Shown piece after piece: positions 51,436-60,180 of a DNA stretch of 64,000 bases; the stretch's first letter is position 1, and each line of letters opens with the position of its first letter. This stretch comes from Streptomyces avermitilis MA-4680 = NBRC 14893. Its GTDB lineage: Bacteria; Actinomycetota; Actinomycetes; Streptomycetales; Streptomycetaceae. A program made the translations under genes and the position numbers. The notes under the pieces were generated by a model. That model saw nothing but the letters and a program-made list of their open reading frames with translations, did no database searches and had not been told where the DNA came from. The stretch covers positions 4,960,001-5,024,000 of the forward strand of contig NC_003155.5 in assembly GCF_000009765.2 (NCBI RefSeq). The letters are read 5' to 3'.

Positions 51436-51666
51436 CTACGACTGCACCAGAAGCTTCTCAGGCGCAGCACCATCCCGGGCCCACGCAACGGCAACCTTTC
51501 TCGCCACTGCCCGGTAAAGCATGTCTTCCACACCATCTTCGGCAGAGGTCGTCTCGGTCACTTTGCTCAACAGCATGGTTCGCTCATTGCCGCTGATGTC
51601 CGTATACCTGTAGCGGACCTGCTCATCGTCTTCCTGAATCTTTTCGATGCGTGCGTAAAGGGCCAT
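51436..51666 (-). CDS. Hypothetical 76-aa protein directly downstream of the toxin-like gene
   Basis: ATG 51666, 3 bp after the toxin-like gene's stop. The sequence starts LYARIEKIQEDDEQVRYRYT (beta-rich), then SGNERTMLLSKVTETTSAED and a helical AVARKVAVAWARDGAAPEKL. Its position makes it the first candidate for the cognate immunity protein. No family recognised. Confidence 0.7.
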   Translation of the reverse strand: MALYARIEKIQEDDEQVRYRYTDISGNERTMLLSKVTETTSAEDGVEDMLYRAVARKVAVAWARDGAAPEKLLVQS

Positions 51667-51669
51667 CGA

Positions 51670-53994
51670 TCAGTTCTCCCACGTGTAGTTCTCGCGCCGG
51701 GGCGGCTCCATGTGACTTGCCCAGTCCGCGATTTTCGTGGCAGCGGCATGCGCTTCGGCGTACGTAGAGCCTGGGTGAGCCTGATAGTACCGATGCTCCG
51801 CAAGCTCGTGCTCCAGCAGGAGCAGGTCAGACTCCGTGTGCGTGCCCGACCTCAACCTGATCCAGGCCTCGGCCATATCAGGGTTGGCGTCATACCGAGC
51901 GTGAACTATGTCGCCGTCCACCGACTCCAGAGGGTGCTCCTCAGTGAAGACGTGATGCTTGATGGCCTCGATTTCTTCACTGGTGAATCCCGTTCCCCCA
52001 TCGATTCGTGGGGCGTCCTGCAGATGCGAAGCCATGGCATCGACGTCATCCGCGTCACGAATGGCGTCGTATGCCTCTCCCGCCCATTCCTCGGTCTTCA
52101 TATAGCTTCGAACGCTGCCGTTGTCCGGCGGACGAACGGCACCGCCCGTTTGACCGGGTACAGCCTCGCCACCATGGGGGTGGCCCGGCGCTGACGAGTC
52201 GCTGCTCGGCGTCTCGGCGTGGGTGCCGTCGTGATCGCCCGTGTGGGCGGCGTCGTCGCCGTGACCGGCCATGTCGTCGGTGTGCCCGGCCCCGTCGTGA
52301 CCTGGCCCGTCGTGACCTGGCCCGTCGTGCCCGGGCCCGTCGTGACCGCCGCCATGGGACGCGTCGTCCGCGTGGCCGGCCGGGGTGTCGTGGCCCGTGC
52401 CGTGCGGTGCGTCCGGCGTGTGGCCGCCGCCGGCCGGGAGGTCGTGGCCCGAATGAGGTGTGCCGGACGGGAGGTCGTGCCCGCTGTGCGAGCCCGCGCC
52501 GACCAGGGCCGGTTCCTTGACTGGGGACTCCACGTGCGGGACGTCCGACCCGGCGGCCGGGTGGCCGCCGGTGGCCGGCTTGTCGACCACGTCGGTGGGC
52601 GCGTTGTCGACGTTGTCGACCACGTTGCCCTGGTGGTCGAGGATGTTGCCGTTCGGGTCCAGGTACTGGGCCGGGGCACCCGGCTCGGTGGGCAGTTTCG
52701 TCGTGCCCTCGGGGAACGCCGGTGTGTCGTCGGGGAGTTTGAAGTTGCCGTCGGGCAGCTTGACCGCGCCCTCCGGAATCGCCGCGCCCTCCGGGATATG
52801 CACCGACCCGTCGGGGAGTTTGAGTGCGCCCTCCGGGAGAGTGATCGCGTTGTCGGGGAGCTTGGGGATCTCGATGTTGCCGATCCCCTTCAGGCCCTTC
52901 GCGATGTCACCGATCTTCGACAGACCCGCGCCCGCGCCCTTGGTGATGTACGTCATCGGGTCGATGAACTTGCCCGCCTTGCCCGCCACGGACAGCACCT
53001 TCGCGACCGCGCCCGCCTTCCCGGCACCAGCCGCGGCACCACCCGCACCGCCGGTAAAGACGGTGGTCAGCACATTGAAGGTGACCGCACCGGCAGCACG
53101 CCCGGGGTTCTTGCCCCACTCGTCCCACGCCACCAGCGCCTTGCCGGTCTCCTTCATCGCGGTGCGCGAATCCCGCAGCCAGGAGGGCAGCTTGTCGTCC
53201 GGCAACGTCCAGAACAACGCGCTCGCACCCGGAATCGAGGAGATCGCCAGACCGGTCGCGAGCTGCGCGAGGCCCTTCCAGGCCTGCCCCATCGCGTCCC
53301 AGCCGCCGAACCCGACCAGCGTGCCCAGACCCTTGATCGTGCCCCAGACGCCGTCCACGATCAGGCCGTCCCACACGAACGACTTGACCCAGTGCCCGAC
53401 CTCCCAGACGTGATGCTTCTCCTCCATCGGGTCACCCCAGGGAAGCTTCGCGTTCTTCAGGTCGTCCGCGTTGAACCCGTACTGGTCCTTACGGTCCGAA
53501 CCGTCACCGGCCACCATCTGCGTCCCACCGAACAGCTTGGTGATCGCGTTGTGACAGGTGCGCTCCGCAGCCCAGAACGCCGCGACGGTCGCCGTCACGT
53601 CATCCCGGATCTTGTTGTGCTTGTCGATCTTGTCCTCGTCGTACTCCCAGTCGTCGTCGTCCTTGACCGAGCTGACGAAATTGGTCGCGTCGATCTTCAG
53701 CTGCTTGAGCTTGTCGACGAGGGGGCGGATCTCGGTGCCATACGACGACAGGGCACCGGACACCTTCTCCAGGTCATCCGCGAACCCGTCCGCCCGGTCC
53801 GCCACCGGCTTCGTCGACGCGAACAACTGCTCCGCCTCCGGCGCCGTGTAGTACGCCGCAAGCCCCTGGAACTGGGAGTGCACGTCCTTACCGGTGGAAC
53901 GGATGTGCGACGCGTCCGTCTTCAGATCGCCGTACGCGCTCTCCAGCAGCGCCAGATCCCCCGTGTACTGCGGAATCGCCTCCGGCTTGATCAC
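51670..53994 (-). CDS. Large polymorphic-toxin-like secreted protein (WXG/PT-type)
   Basis: 774 residues. About 1-150: helical WXG/LXG-like N-terminus (LALLESAYGDLKTDASHIRS), suited to ESX-type export. About 190-370: glycine-rich hydrophobic pretoxin region (IKGLGTLVGFGGWDAMGQAW; TGGAGGAAAGAGKAGAVAKV). About 385-450: LP[ED]G repeats (TLPEGALKLPDGSVHIPEG). About 470-620: Gly/His/Asp/Pro linker with GHDGP repeats. About 625-774: a distinct C-terminal domain with IKHHVFTEEHPL, DIVHARYDANPDMAEAWIRL and LLLEHELAEHRYYQ, then TYAEAHAAA. The conserved His/Glu residues suggest a metal-dependent or general-base enzyme; toxin class not assigned. It is coupled to the 130-aa gene upstream (ATGA) and followed by candidate immunity genes. 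Confidence 0.82.
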   Translation of the reverse strand: MIKPEAIPQYTGDLALLESAYGDLKTDASHIRSTGKDVHSQFQGLAAYYTAPEAEQLFASTKPVADRADGFADDLEKVSGALSSYGTEIRPLVDKLKQLKIDATNFVSSVKDDDDWEYDEDKIDKHNKIRDDVTATVAAFWAAERTCHNAITKLFGGTQMVAGDGSDRKDQYGFNADDLKNAKLPWGDPMEEKHHVWEVGHWVKSFVWDGLIVDGVWGTIKGLGTLVGFGGWDAMGQAWKGLAQLATGLAISSIPGASALFWTLPDDKLPSWLRDSRTAMKETGKALVAWDEWGKNPGRAAGAVTFNVLTTVFTGGAGGAAAGAGKAGAVAKVLSVAGKAGKFIDPMTYITKGAGAGLSKIGDIAKGLKGIGNIEIPKLPDNAITLPEGALKLPDGSVHIPEGAAIPEGAVKLPDGNFKLPDDTPAFPEGTTKLPTEPGAPAQYLDPNGNILDHQGNVVDNVDNAPTDVVDKPATGGHPAAGSDVPHVESPVKEPALVGAGSHSGHDLPSGTPHSGHDLPAGGGHTPDAPHGTGHDTPAGHADDASHGGGHDGPGHDGPGHDGPGHDGAGHTDDMAGHGDDAAHTGDHDGTHAETPSSDSSAPGHPHGGEAVPGQTGGAVRPPDNGSVRSYMKTEEWAGEAYDAIRDADDVDAMASHLQDAPRIDGGTGFTSEEIEAIKHHVFTEEHPLESVDGDIVHARYDANPDMAEAWIRLRSGTHTESDLLLLEHELAEHRYYQAHPGSTYAEAHAAATKIADWASHMEPPRRENYTWEN
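52291..52350. repeat. 15-bp in-frame repeats in toxin linker
   Basis: Four units of CCCGTCGTGACCTGG and variants at 52291, 52306, 52321 and 52336 encode GPGHD/DGPGH on the minus strand. The first two are identical. Confidence 0.9.
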
Positions 53995-54383
53995 GACGTC
54001 TGCACCCCCGGCTTCATCGGATCAAGATCCGGCGCCGACAACGCCTTGCGCTGCGCCTCCGCGGCCATCTCCTGATCCCCGTTCAGATACGCCGTCGTCG
54101 CATCCACCGCACCCTGCAACGACTTGCCCGCCCGCGCGGCAATGAACTTCAGGTCGGTGGCCGCGTGTTCCGCGTACTGGGACAGAGCAAGCGCCACCAG
54201 ACCCCCGGCCGCCTTCTCCCCGCCCCCGCCGCCCTCGGCGGAAATGGTGCCGGCGTTCGTCGCCGCCGACGTCAGATGCTCCCCGTACGACTTCGCATGC
54301 GTCTCGATGTGCGACGCCGTCTCACCCGTCGTCTTCAGCACACCCTGAATACCCTGCGGCTTCAGATCCCAGCCCGACACCAC
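53991..54383 (-). CDS. 130-aa WXG-associated protein (DUF6507-like)
   Basis: Starts GTG 54383 or 54380. SGWDLKPQGIQGVLKTTGET is the distinctive opening, which I recall from the family named DUF6507. Then two helical segments separated by a glycine run (GTISAEGGGGGEKAAGG), and AVDATTAYLNGDQEMAAEAQ. The architecture (helix, Gly hinge, helix, short acidic tail) is EspC/WXG100-like. It overlaps the toxin-like gene by 4 nt, so it is probably a co-exported partner or chaperone. Confidence 0.78.
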   Translation of the reverse strand: MVSGWDLKPQGIQGVLKTTGETASHIETHAKSYGEHLTSAATNAGTISAEGGGGGEKAAGGLVALALSQYAEHAATDLKFIAARAGKSLQGAVDATTAYLNGDQEMAAEAQRKALSAPDLDPMKPGVQTS

Positions 54384-54423
54384 AACCCCCGTGAAACGTA
54401 AATCCCCGACAACTACCGCCGGA

Positions 54424-54738
54424 TCAGCCGATGTTGTCGACCGCCGCCTTCGCCTTCGAGATCGTCGACTGCGCCGTCCCGTCGTTCTTCTCCAGCGTCG
54501 TCTTCAACAGCTGGATAATGCTCTTCACCTCGGTCGACGCGCGATTCCACCGCAGTTCCTTGCCGTGGTACTCATCCGCCACACCATCAGCCGCGAAATC
54601 CGACATCGCCGCCTTCACCTGCCGGTCCCGCGCCGCGATGACCTCCTCCAACCGGCCGATCACCGCCTGGATATTGCCCTGCGCATCCGCCGACGCACCC
54701 GTGTCGTACGACCGACGATCCGAACCCGCACCAGCCAT
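54424..54738 (-). CDS. WXG100/ESAT-6-like small protein, 104 aa
   Basis: ATG 54738 behind GGAGTGG. Helix-turn-helix layout: IQAVIGRLEEVIAARDRQVK, a central ADGVADEYHGKELRWNRAST (W-x-x hinge-like), then SIIQLLKTTLEKNDGTAQST. It resembles the group annotated as pore-forming ESAT-6 family proteins. No signal peptide. It sits between another WXG100-like gene and the DUF6507-like gene. Confidence 0.8.
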   Translation of the reverse strand: MAGAGSDRRSYDTGASADAQGNIQAVIGRLEEVIAARDRQVKAAMSDFAADGVADEYHGKELRWNRASTEVKSIIQLLKTTLEKNDGTAQSTISKAKAAVDNIG

Positions 54739-54791
54739 CACACACCACTCCCCGTCAAAAGAAGATCAACCACAGCCCGGCCCACCCAAGC

Positions 54792-55124
54792 TCAACGCCC
54801 GGAGAAACGCGCCCCGTCGAAGTTCGCCGCCTTCTCGTTCGTCCGCGCGTTCTCGCCCTGCTCCTGATCACCCGAACCGAACGCCGACTCCATCCCCGAC
54901 TGACCGCCCAGAATCCCCGAGAGCGCCGAGTTCAAGCTCGCCGTGATCTCGTCCGACCGCCCCTTGAACGAATCGAACGCCACCCGGCCCGCACCGTTGA
55001 ACTTCCCCTCCAACGGCTGCGCGGCCTGCACCAACTGACGAATCAACGTCCCCAGATCATCACTCGACCCACGCGAGTTACTGATCAACGTCGACAGAAC
55101 CTGCGACCCCATGTCGAACTTCAT
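54792..55124 (-). CDS. WXG100/ESAT-6-like small protein, 110 aa
   Basis: ATG 55124 behind GGGGGAG. Helices LIRQLVQAAQPLEGKFNGAG and FDSFKGRSDEITASLNSALS flank an NGAGRVAFDSF hinge, the position of the WXG turn. The C-terminal tail is Gly/Asn/Asp-rich. It is the first gene of the minus-strand secretion-substrate operon. No EccC-type ATPase gene is in this window, so the export machine is either elsewhere or the type-IV-like set next door. Confidence 0.8.
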   Translation of the reverse strand: MKFDMGSQVLSTLISNSRGSSDDLGTLIRQLVQAAQPLEGKFNGAGRVAFDSFKGRSDEITASLNSALSGILGGQSGMESAFGSGDQEQGENARTNEKAANFDGARFSGR

Positions 55125-55882
55125 CCGGACTCCCCCTGACTGCTCGACTGTCCGTCAAATACCACGGTTCATCGTTCATCACCGTGCACTGCACACGCAA
55201 CCGTCGGCCGTAACAGGCTTGCCACAGCGAACAGAGGAAACTGTCGCAACGCGTCTGCCAGGACCGCACGCGGACGGAAACCGAACCAGGCGGCCCGCCT
55301 GAGACCTGACAGACCGACACGTACGGCGACAGCACCGTCCGGGTGACCTACGACGGCCCGACCGGCTCGGGCACCTGGAGCGAGTCACGACCTCCAAGTG
55401 CCGGCTCCGGGCAAACGGGAACCAGCCAAGACGCACGCGGGGACGTCCGGCGGCACACCGACGGGCCGCGGCAACCAGCCGCGGCCCGTTGCGCCATGCC
55501 CTGGAGTAAGGGGATAACCTTCCGCACAGACGGGTGACACCCGGACGGAACGGGTCGGATTCTTCTCGGATCGCGTCGGCGGCGGGAACGGCCGGCTCGG
55601 CGTAGAAGGGCATAACGACGGAACCACACGACAGGTTCCGCTTCGACCTCATTGCCCGGCGTGACCTGCCGTGATACACAGAGTGACCATACGACCCCGC
55701 GCATACCGTCCCGCGCTCCCCGCCAGGGGCCGGCACAGGCCGAAAGCAAGGGATACACAAGAAACCCGCCAATCAATGACGCCAAGTCGACATACGACAG
55801 CGTCATTGTCGGCGAGAATGGGCCCGACCTCTGCGCACCGTGGCAGAGGGCGCAGAACTACCCACTAGGGGCGGTGACTTAC
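55125..55882. other. 758-bp gene-free divergent region between the WXG100 operon and the type-IV-like operon
   Basis: Several frames stay open here by composition, but none has a credible ribosome site and homology-like sequence together. GC content is slightly lower than in flanking genes. It must contain the promoters of both divergent operons. I see no tRNA, inverted repeat of note or attachment-site-like direct repeat. Confidence 0.6.
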
Positions 55883-56191
55883 ATGTTCCTTGCAGCCGAT
55901 AAGGGCGACATCACCACAATCATCGGCGGGATCGCCCCGGACTGGGGTCCCTTCGGCAGCCTGGGCAACGAGGCCAAGGTGATGATCGAGGTCGTGATGG
56001 CGGTGGCCATCCTCCTCTGCCTCGGCATCGCGATCTGGGGCGCCGCCAAGCAGCGCATCGGCGCGACGGCCCTGCGCGACACGTTCAGCGCGGAACAGGG
56101 CAAGGGCCTGATCATCGCGGGACTCACCGGAGTCTTCATCATCGGTTCCCTGGGCACGCTGTTCACCATCGTGTACGGCATGGCCGTCTAG
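55883..56191 (+). CDS. Small two-TM membrane protein, VirB2/TrbC pilin-like
   Basis: 102 residues from ATG 55883 (AGGGG upstream). Two hydrophobic helices (VVMAVAILLCLGIAIWGAAK at about 37-56 and LIIAGLTGVFIIGSLGTLFT at about 76-95) are separated by a short basic loop (QRIGATALRDTFSAEQGKG). This two-helix hairpin with a basic turn matches VirB2/TrbC-type pilins and small channel proteins of Gram-positive type IV systems. There is no clear signal peptide. It is first in the operon-like series. Confidence 0.75.
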   Translation: MFLAADKGDITTIIGGIAPDWGPFGSLGNEAKVMIEVVMAVAILLCLGIAIWGAAKQRIGATALRDTFSAEQGKGLIIAGLTGVFIIGSLGTLFTIVYGMAV

Positions 56192-56401
56192 GCCCGGCCC
56201 CGGACCGCCACGCCGCCGCGCGCCCGGTTCCCCTCCGACCCATCCGTCCGTCGCGCCCACCGGCTGAGGTTGCGTTTCCCTGATGTCGAGTCACCACACC
56301 GCGCCCGCGCGGCAACCAGCACGGCTACCGTCGTACTTCTACGCATTTCAATGTGAGGTGCTTCGGAGTGAGGTCCGTGAACTCGAGGGGGCGCGCACGG
56401 C

Positions 56402-57253
56402 ATGAGTCTCGGTGACGAGCCTGGGTACGGTGACGCTCCGCGGGGCGAGGACGGGGGGTACGGCGGTACGGGGCAGACCCGTACGCGACTGCCCGACCGC
56501 GCCGGGGACGTGTACGGGGGCGCCCGCCGCGGCCGCTCCTCCTCGCGGAGCCTGGTCACGGTCGTCGGCGTGGTCGTCCTCTTGATCGCAGCCATCGCCT
56601 TCGCGAACCGCGGCGACGACGAGTCCGCCTCGGGCGCCGGGGACAGCGACAAGACGAATACGGCACCTACGGCGGCGACCGGGGAACAGCCGGTGCAGTC
56701 GAAGGTGGGCGACATCCCCGCCGGGTTCGCCCACAGCGACCAAGGGGCACAGAGCGCGGCGGCGAACTACGGCGTAGCGCTCGGCTCCACGGGCATGTTC
56801 AACGCCAACCAGCGGCACGCGATCGTCAACACCGTGTACGCCCCCGAGGTCGCCGCCGCTCGACAGTCAGATCTCGACAGGGCGTACTCCAGCGAGAAGT
56901 TCCTGGCCAACATCGGCCTCGCCAAGGACGGCTCGGCGCCCAGTGGGCAGACCTTCGTCTCACGCATCGTTCCGGTGGGCACCAAGGTCACGAAGTTCAG
57001 CACAGACAGCGCAACCGTCGAGCTCTGGTACACGTCGCTCTTCGGCCTGTCCGGCGAAAGATCCACGAACCCCGTGTCGGAGAGCTGGTTCACGACCACG
57101 TATGACCTGAAGTGGATCGACGGGGACTGGAAGATCACCGACTTCACGCAGAAGGACGGGCCGGTTCCGGTCGGACGCGACCAGCAGGCCTCCACCGCAG
57201 ACGACATGACCAAGGCCGTCGAGGAGTACGGAGGGTTCACCTATGCGCGCTAA
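56402..57253 (+). CDS. VirB8/TcpC-like bitopic protein
   Basis: 283 residues from ATG 56402. A cytoplasmic Gly/Arg-rich N-terminus (1-48), one TM (SLVTVVGVVVLLIAAIAFAN), a flexible acidic Ser/Thr linker, then an extracytoplasmic domain. The C-terminal part (about 180-283; VELWYTSLFGLSGERSTNPV, then FTTTYDLKWIDGDWKITDFT) has the NTF2-like pattern of VirB8/TcpC proteins in conjugation systems. It overlaps the next gene by 11 nt. The 210 bp before it (56192-56401) hold no gene. Confidence 0.78.
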   Translation: MSLGDEPGYGDAPRGEDGGYGGTGQTRTRLPDRAGDVYGGARRGRSSSRSLVTVVGVVVLLIAAIAFANRGDDESASGAGDSDKTNTAPTAATGEQPVQSKVGDIPAGFAHSDQGAQSAAANYGVALGSTGMFNANQRHAIVNTVYAPEVAAARQSDLDRAYSSEKFLANIGLAKDGSAPSGQTFVSRIVPVGTKVTKFSTDSATVELWYTSLFGLSGERSTNPVSESWFTTTYDLKWIDGDWKITDFTQKDGPVPVGRDQQASTADDMTKAVEEYGGFTYAR

Positions 57254-58577
57254 GCGTCGCGTACTCAGGGTCGCCGCCGCTGTCACGGCCGTACAGACCA
57301 CAACGGTGCTGTTGGCCACCCGTGCCTTCGCCGAACCCACTCCGAAGCCGTCGAAAAGCGGCGACCCCTGCGACCTCATCCGCGGCCCCGCCAAGGACTA
57401 CTGCGAACGCGGCAACCCCTCCTCCAAAACCGGCGGAGCCACCGGCGGAGACTCCCTCACCGACTCCACCCTCGACCCCCTCTCCTCCCTGGCCAAGGGC
57501 TGCGCGGACGCCGCATCCTGGACCGTCGACAAGCTGTCCGAGGCCGTCAAGAGCACCGCGAACGTCGACTTCACCAACCCCAAATTCCTCCAGCAGTACG
57601 CCGTCGTCTTCGCCGCGTCGACCATCCTGACCCTCCTGCTGTGGCTGCTGGCCGTCGCGAAGAGGGCCGTGCGAGGTGTCCCCCTCACCACGGCGATCTC
57701 CGAAGCGGTCGGGTTCCTCTGGCTCACCGTGCTCGCCTCCGCCTTCACCCCGCTGATCCTCTACACCGTCGTATCGGCGACCGACGGCGTCACTCAGGTC
57801 CTGGCGAAGACGACCGGCAACCAGACGGACACCTTCTTCGGCACGTTCTCCGCCGCCCTCGGCAAGGGCGAGAACATCGGCGGCGGCCCGATCATGCTGA
57901 TCGTCGTGTCGATGGTGTCGATCCTCGCGGCCGGAGTCCTCTGGCTCGAACTCGTCGTCCGCGCCGCCCTCCTCTACGTCGGCGCCCTCCTCGGCACCGT
58001 CGTCTACGCCGGCCTCGTCGACAAGAACCTCTGGGGCCACGTCCGCCGCTGGGCGGGCATCATGATCGCCGTCATCCTCGTCAAGCCGGTCATCGTGATC
58101 GTGCTGGGGCTGGCCGGCGCCCTGTCCTCCGACGAGGGCCCCGACGCCTTCTCCGCCGTCGTCTCCGGCCTCGCGATCATCCTGCTCGCCATCTTCGCGA
58201 GCGCCATGATCTACCGCTTCGTCCCCGGCTTCGGCGACGAGATCGCGAACTCCCGCAACAACCGCATCATGCAGGGCGCCGAGGGCAAGGCCGCGGCCGT
58301 CATCAGCTCCCCGGCGACCCTCGTCGCCCAGGGCATCAAGACCCACAGCACCCGCGCCGACAACAACGGCGGCGGAGGCGGCGGCCAGTCGTCCTCCCCC
58401 CGCCCCGCCAACGCGGCGTCCGGCGGTATGGCCGCACACAGCTCGCGCCCGTCGAACGGCGGCGGCGGATCCGGCTCCTCCGCCGCGCCCCCGCCCCGCA
58501 GCAGCCCGGCCAACACCCCCCACGCCAGCAACAGCCGCAACAGCAGTAGCAACAGCTCAGGAGGTGACGGGCGTTGA
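57243..58577 (+). CDS. VirB6/TrbL-like polytopic membrane protein
   Basis: 444 residues. The N-terminal signal peptide (to about residue 30, ATRAFAEPT) is followed by a Cys-containing segment. About six TM helices follow between about 115 and 325 (YAVVFAASTILTLLLWLLAV; AVGFLWLTVLASAFTPLILY; IMLIVVSMVSILAAGVLWLE; AALLYVGALLGTVVYAGLV; WAGIMIAVILVKPVIVIVLG; VVSGLAIILLAIFASAMIYR). The last 90 residues are Gly/Ser/Asn-rich and disordered. This is the layout of VirB6/TrbL-type channel proteins in actinobacterial conjugative elements. Confidence 0.8.
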   Translation: MRAKRRVLRVAAAVTAVQTTTVLLATRAFAEPTPKPSKSGDPCDLIRGPAKDYCERGNPSSKTGGATGGDSLTDSTLDPLSSLAKGCADAASWTVDKLSEAVKSTANVDFTNPKFLQQYAVVFAASTILTLLLWLLAVAKRAVRGVPLTTAISEAVGFLWLTVLASAFTPLILYTVVSATDGVTQVLAKTTGNQTDTFFGTFSAALGKGENIGGGPIMLIVVSMVSILAAGVLWLELVVRAALLYVGALLGTVVYAGLVDKNLWGHVRRWAGIMIAVILVKPVIVIVLGLAGALSSDEGPDAFSAVVSGLAIILLAIFASAMIYRFVPGFGDEIANSRNNRIMQGAEGKAAAVISSPATLVAQGIKTHSTRADNNGGGGGGQSSSPRPANAASGGMAAHSSRPSNGGGGSGSSAAPPPRSSPANTPHASNSRNSSSNSSGGDGR

Positions 58578-60133
58578 CGACCGAGTCCCACGTGTCCCAC
58601 GTGGTCACGCCCCGCCGTACATATCTGATCGGCCGCGCCCGGCCGAACGCGATCGTCGGCCGCAACCGCGAGTCCGGCGAGATCGCACTGATCATCGCGG
58701 GCGCGTTCCTCGGCATGATGTGCGGGCTCCTCGTCCCCGTCCTCGCCCTGCGCATCGTGCTGCTGACCGGCTTCCCGATGCTCGCGCTCGCGGCGGTCTA
58801 CGTCCCGTACAAGCGCCGTACGTTCTACAAGTGGTTCGAGATCAACCGCAGCTACAAGCGCACCCTGCGCCGGGGAACGACCTACCGCTCGACCGTCATG
58901 GAGGCCGGTACGCGCCTCGACGGGCGGGAGATCGAGATCGGCCCGCCCCCCGGTATCGGCCGTATCAGCTGGCTCGCCGCCCCCTTCGGACCCGACGAGA
59001 TCGCCGTACTCCTGCACGCCGACCGCCGTACGGTCACGGCCGCGATCGAGATCGAGGGGCCCGGCGTGGGCCTGCGCGACAGCGAGGACCAGGAGGCCCT
59101 CGTCGACCGCTTCGGCACGCTGCTGAAGCACGTCGCGAACGGCGACGGTTTCGTCACCCGCATCCAGATGCTCGCCCGCACCCTCCCCGCCGACCCCGAC
59201 GCCCACGCCAAAGACGTCGCCATGCGCGGGGACACGCGCTCGCCCGGCTGGCTCCAGCAGTCGTACGACCAGTTGCAGTCCATGGTGTCCACCAGCAGCG
59301 AGCAGCACCGCGCGTACCTCGTCGCCTGCATGCACTACTCCCGCGAACTCGCCGCCGAAGCACAGGCGATGGCCCGCGCCGCCCGGCCCCAGGCGGGTCG
59401 GAAGCTCGACCGGGACGCGGGGCTCGCCGTCGTCATGGCGCGCGAGCTGACCGACATCTGCTCGCGGCTCCAGGAAGCCGACATCCGCGTACGACAGCCG
59501 CTCGGCCAGGGCCGGCTCGCCTCCCTCGTGCACTCCATGTACGACCCGGACCACCCCATCGACCACATCCAGGCGATGACGAAACGCAATGCCTGGCCCG
59601 CCGAGCTGGACGCCATGTCGCCCACCTACCTCCAGGCGAAGACCCGCGAGTCCTCCACCCGCGCCCCCTGGTGCCACGCCACGGCCTGGGTGAAGGAGTG
59701 GCCGATGACCCCGGTGGGCGTCAACTTCCTGGCGCCCCTGCTGGTCCACACCCCGGACGTCATCCGGACCGTCGCCGTCACCATGGACCTCGAACCCACC
59801 GAGGTCGCCATCGAGCGCATGCTGACCGAGAAGACGAACGACGAGGCGGAGGCCAGCCGCGCCGCCAAGATGAACCGCACCGTGGACCCCCGCGACGTCG
59901 CCTCGCACAACCGTCTGGACCAGCGCGGCGAAGACCTCGCGAGCGGCGCCGCCGGCGTCAACCTCGTCGGCTACATCACCGTCTCCTCCCGCTCCCCCGA
60001 GGCCCTCGCCCGCGACAAGCGGACGATCCGCGCCTCGGCCGGCAAGTCGTATCTGAAGCTGGAGTGGTGCGACCGCGAGCACCATCGCGCCTTCGTCAAC
60101 ACACTGCCGTTCGCGACCGGAATCCGCAGGTAG
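58574..60133 (+). CDS. SCO6880-like type IV secretion protein (PrgI plus VirB4-N-like)
   Basis: 519 residues from TTG 58574, coupled to the upstream stop (TTGA) and preceded by a perfect AGGAGGTGA, which decides this rare start. Two close TM helices (IALIIAGAFLGMMCGLLVPV, LRIVLLTGFPMLALAAVYV; PrgI-like hairpin) are followed by a large cytoplasmic part resembling the N-terminal domain of VirB4 (ISWLAAPFGPDEIAVLLHAD; THATAWVKEWP-like AWCHATAWVKEWPMTPVGVNF). It has no Walker motifs; the ATPase is the next gene. I recall this family as SCO6880, common in Streptomyces mobile and chromosomal type-IV loci. Confidence 0.82.
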   Translation: MTTESHVSHVVTPRRTYLIGRARPNAIVGRNRESGEIALIIAGAFLGMMCGLLVPVLALRIVLLTGFPMLALAAVYVPYKRRTFYKWFEINRSYKRTLRRGTTYRSTVMEAGTRLDGREIEIGPPPGIGRISWLAAPFGPDEIAVLLHADRRTVTAAIEIEGPGVGLRDSEDQEALVDRFGTLLKHVANGDGFVTRIQMLARTLPADPDAHAKDVAMRGDTRSPGWLQQSYDQLQSMVSTSSEQHRAYLVACMHYSRELAAEAQAMARAARPQAGRKLDRDAGLAVVMARELTDICSRLQEADIRVRQPLGQGRLASLVHSMYDPDHPIDHIQAMTKRNAWPAELDAMSPTYLQAKTRESSTRAPWCHATAWVKEWPMTPVGVNFLAPLLVHTPDVIRTVAVTMDLEPTEVAIERMLTEKTNDEAEASRAAKMNRTVDPRDVASHNRLDQRGEDLASGAAGVNLVGYITVSSRSPEALARDKRTIRASAGKSYLKLEWCDREHHRAFVNTLPFATGIRR

Positions 60134-60180
60134 GGGCTGACGTGATGATGGAATCCGAAGGTAGGGGCTGATGTGGTGAT
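60119..60180 (+). repeat. 31-bp tandem duplication at the junction before the VirB4-like gene
   Basis: Copy 1 at 60119-60149 and copy 2 at 60150-60180 share GGAATCCG-x-AGGTAGGGGCTGA and differ at three positions. Copy 1 contains the stop of the SCO6880-like gene; copy 2 contains the start of the next gene. The first copy also offers a decoy ATGATG that runs only seven sense codons further. Confidence 0.88.

Noticed and set aside
55179..55806. Overlapping open frames in the 758-bp divergent region
   Set aside because: Arg/Ser/Pro-rich translations, no ribosome sites, frames on both strands equally open; treated as non-coding.
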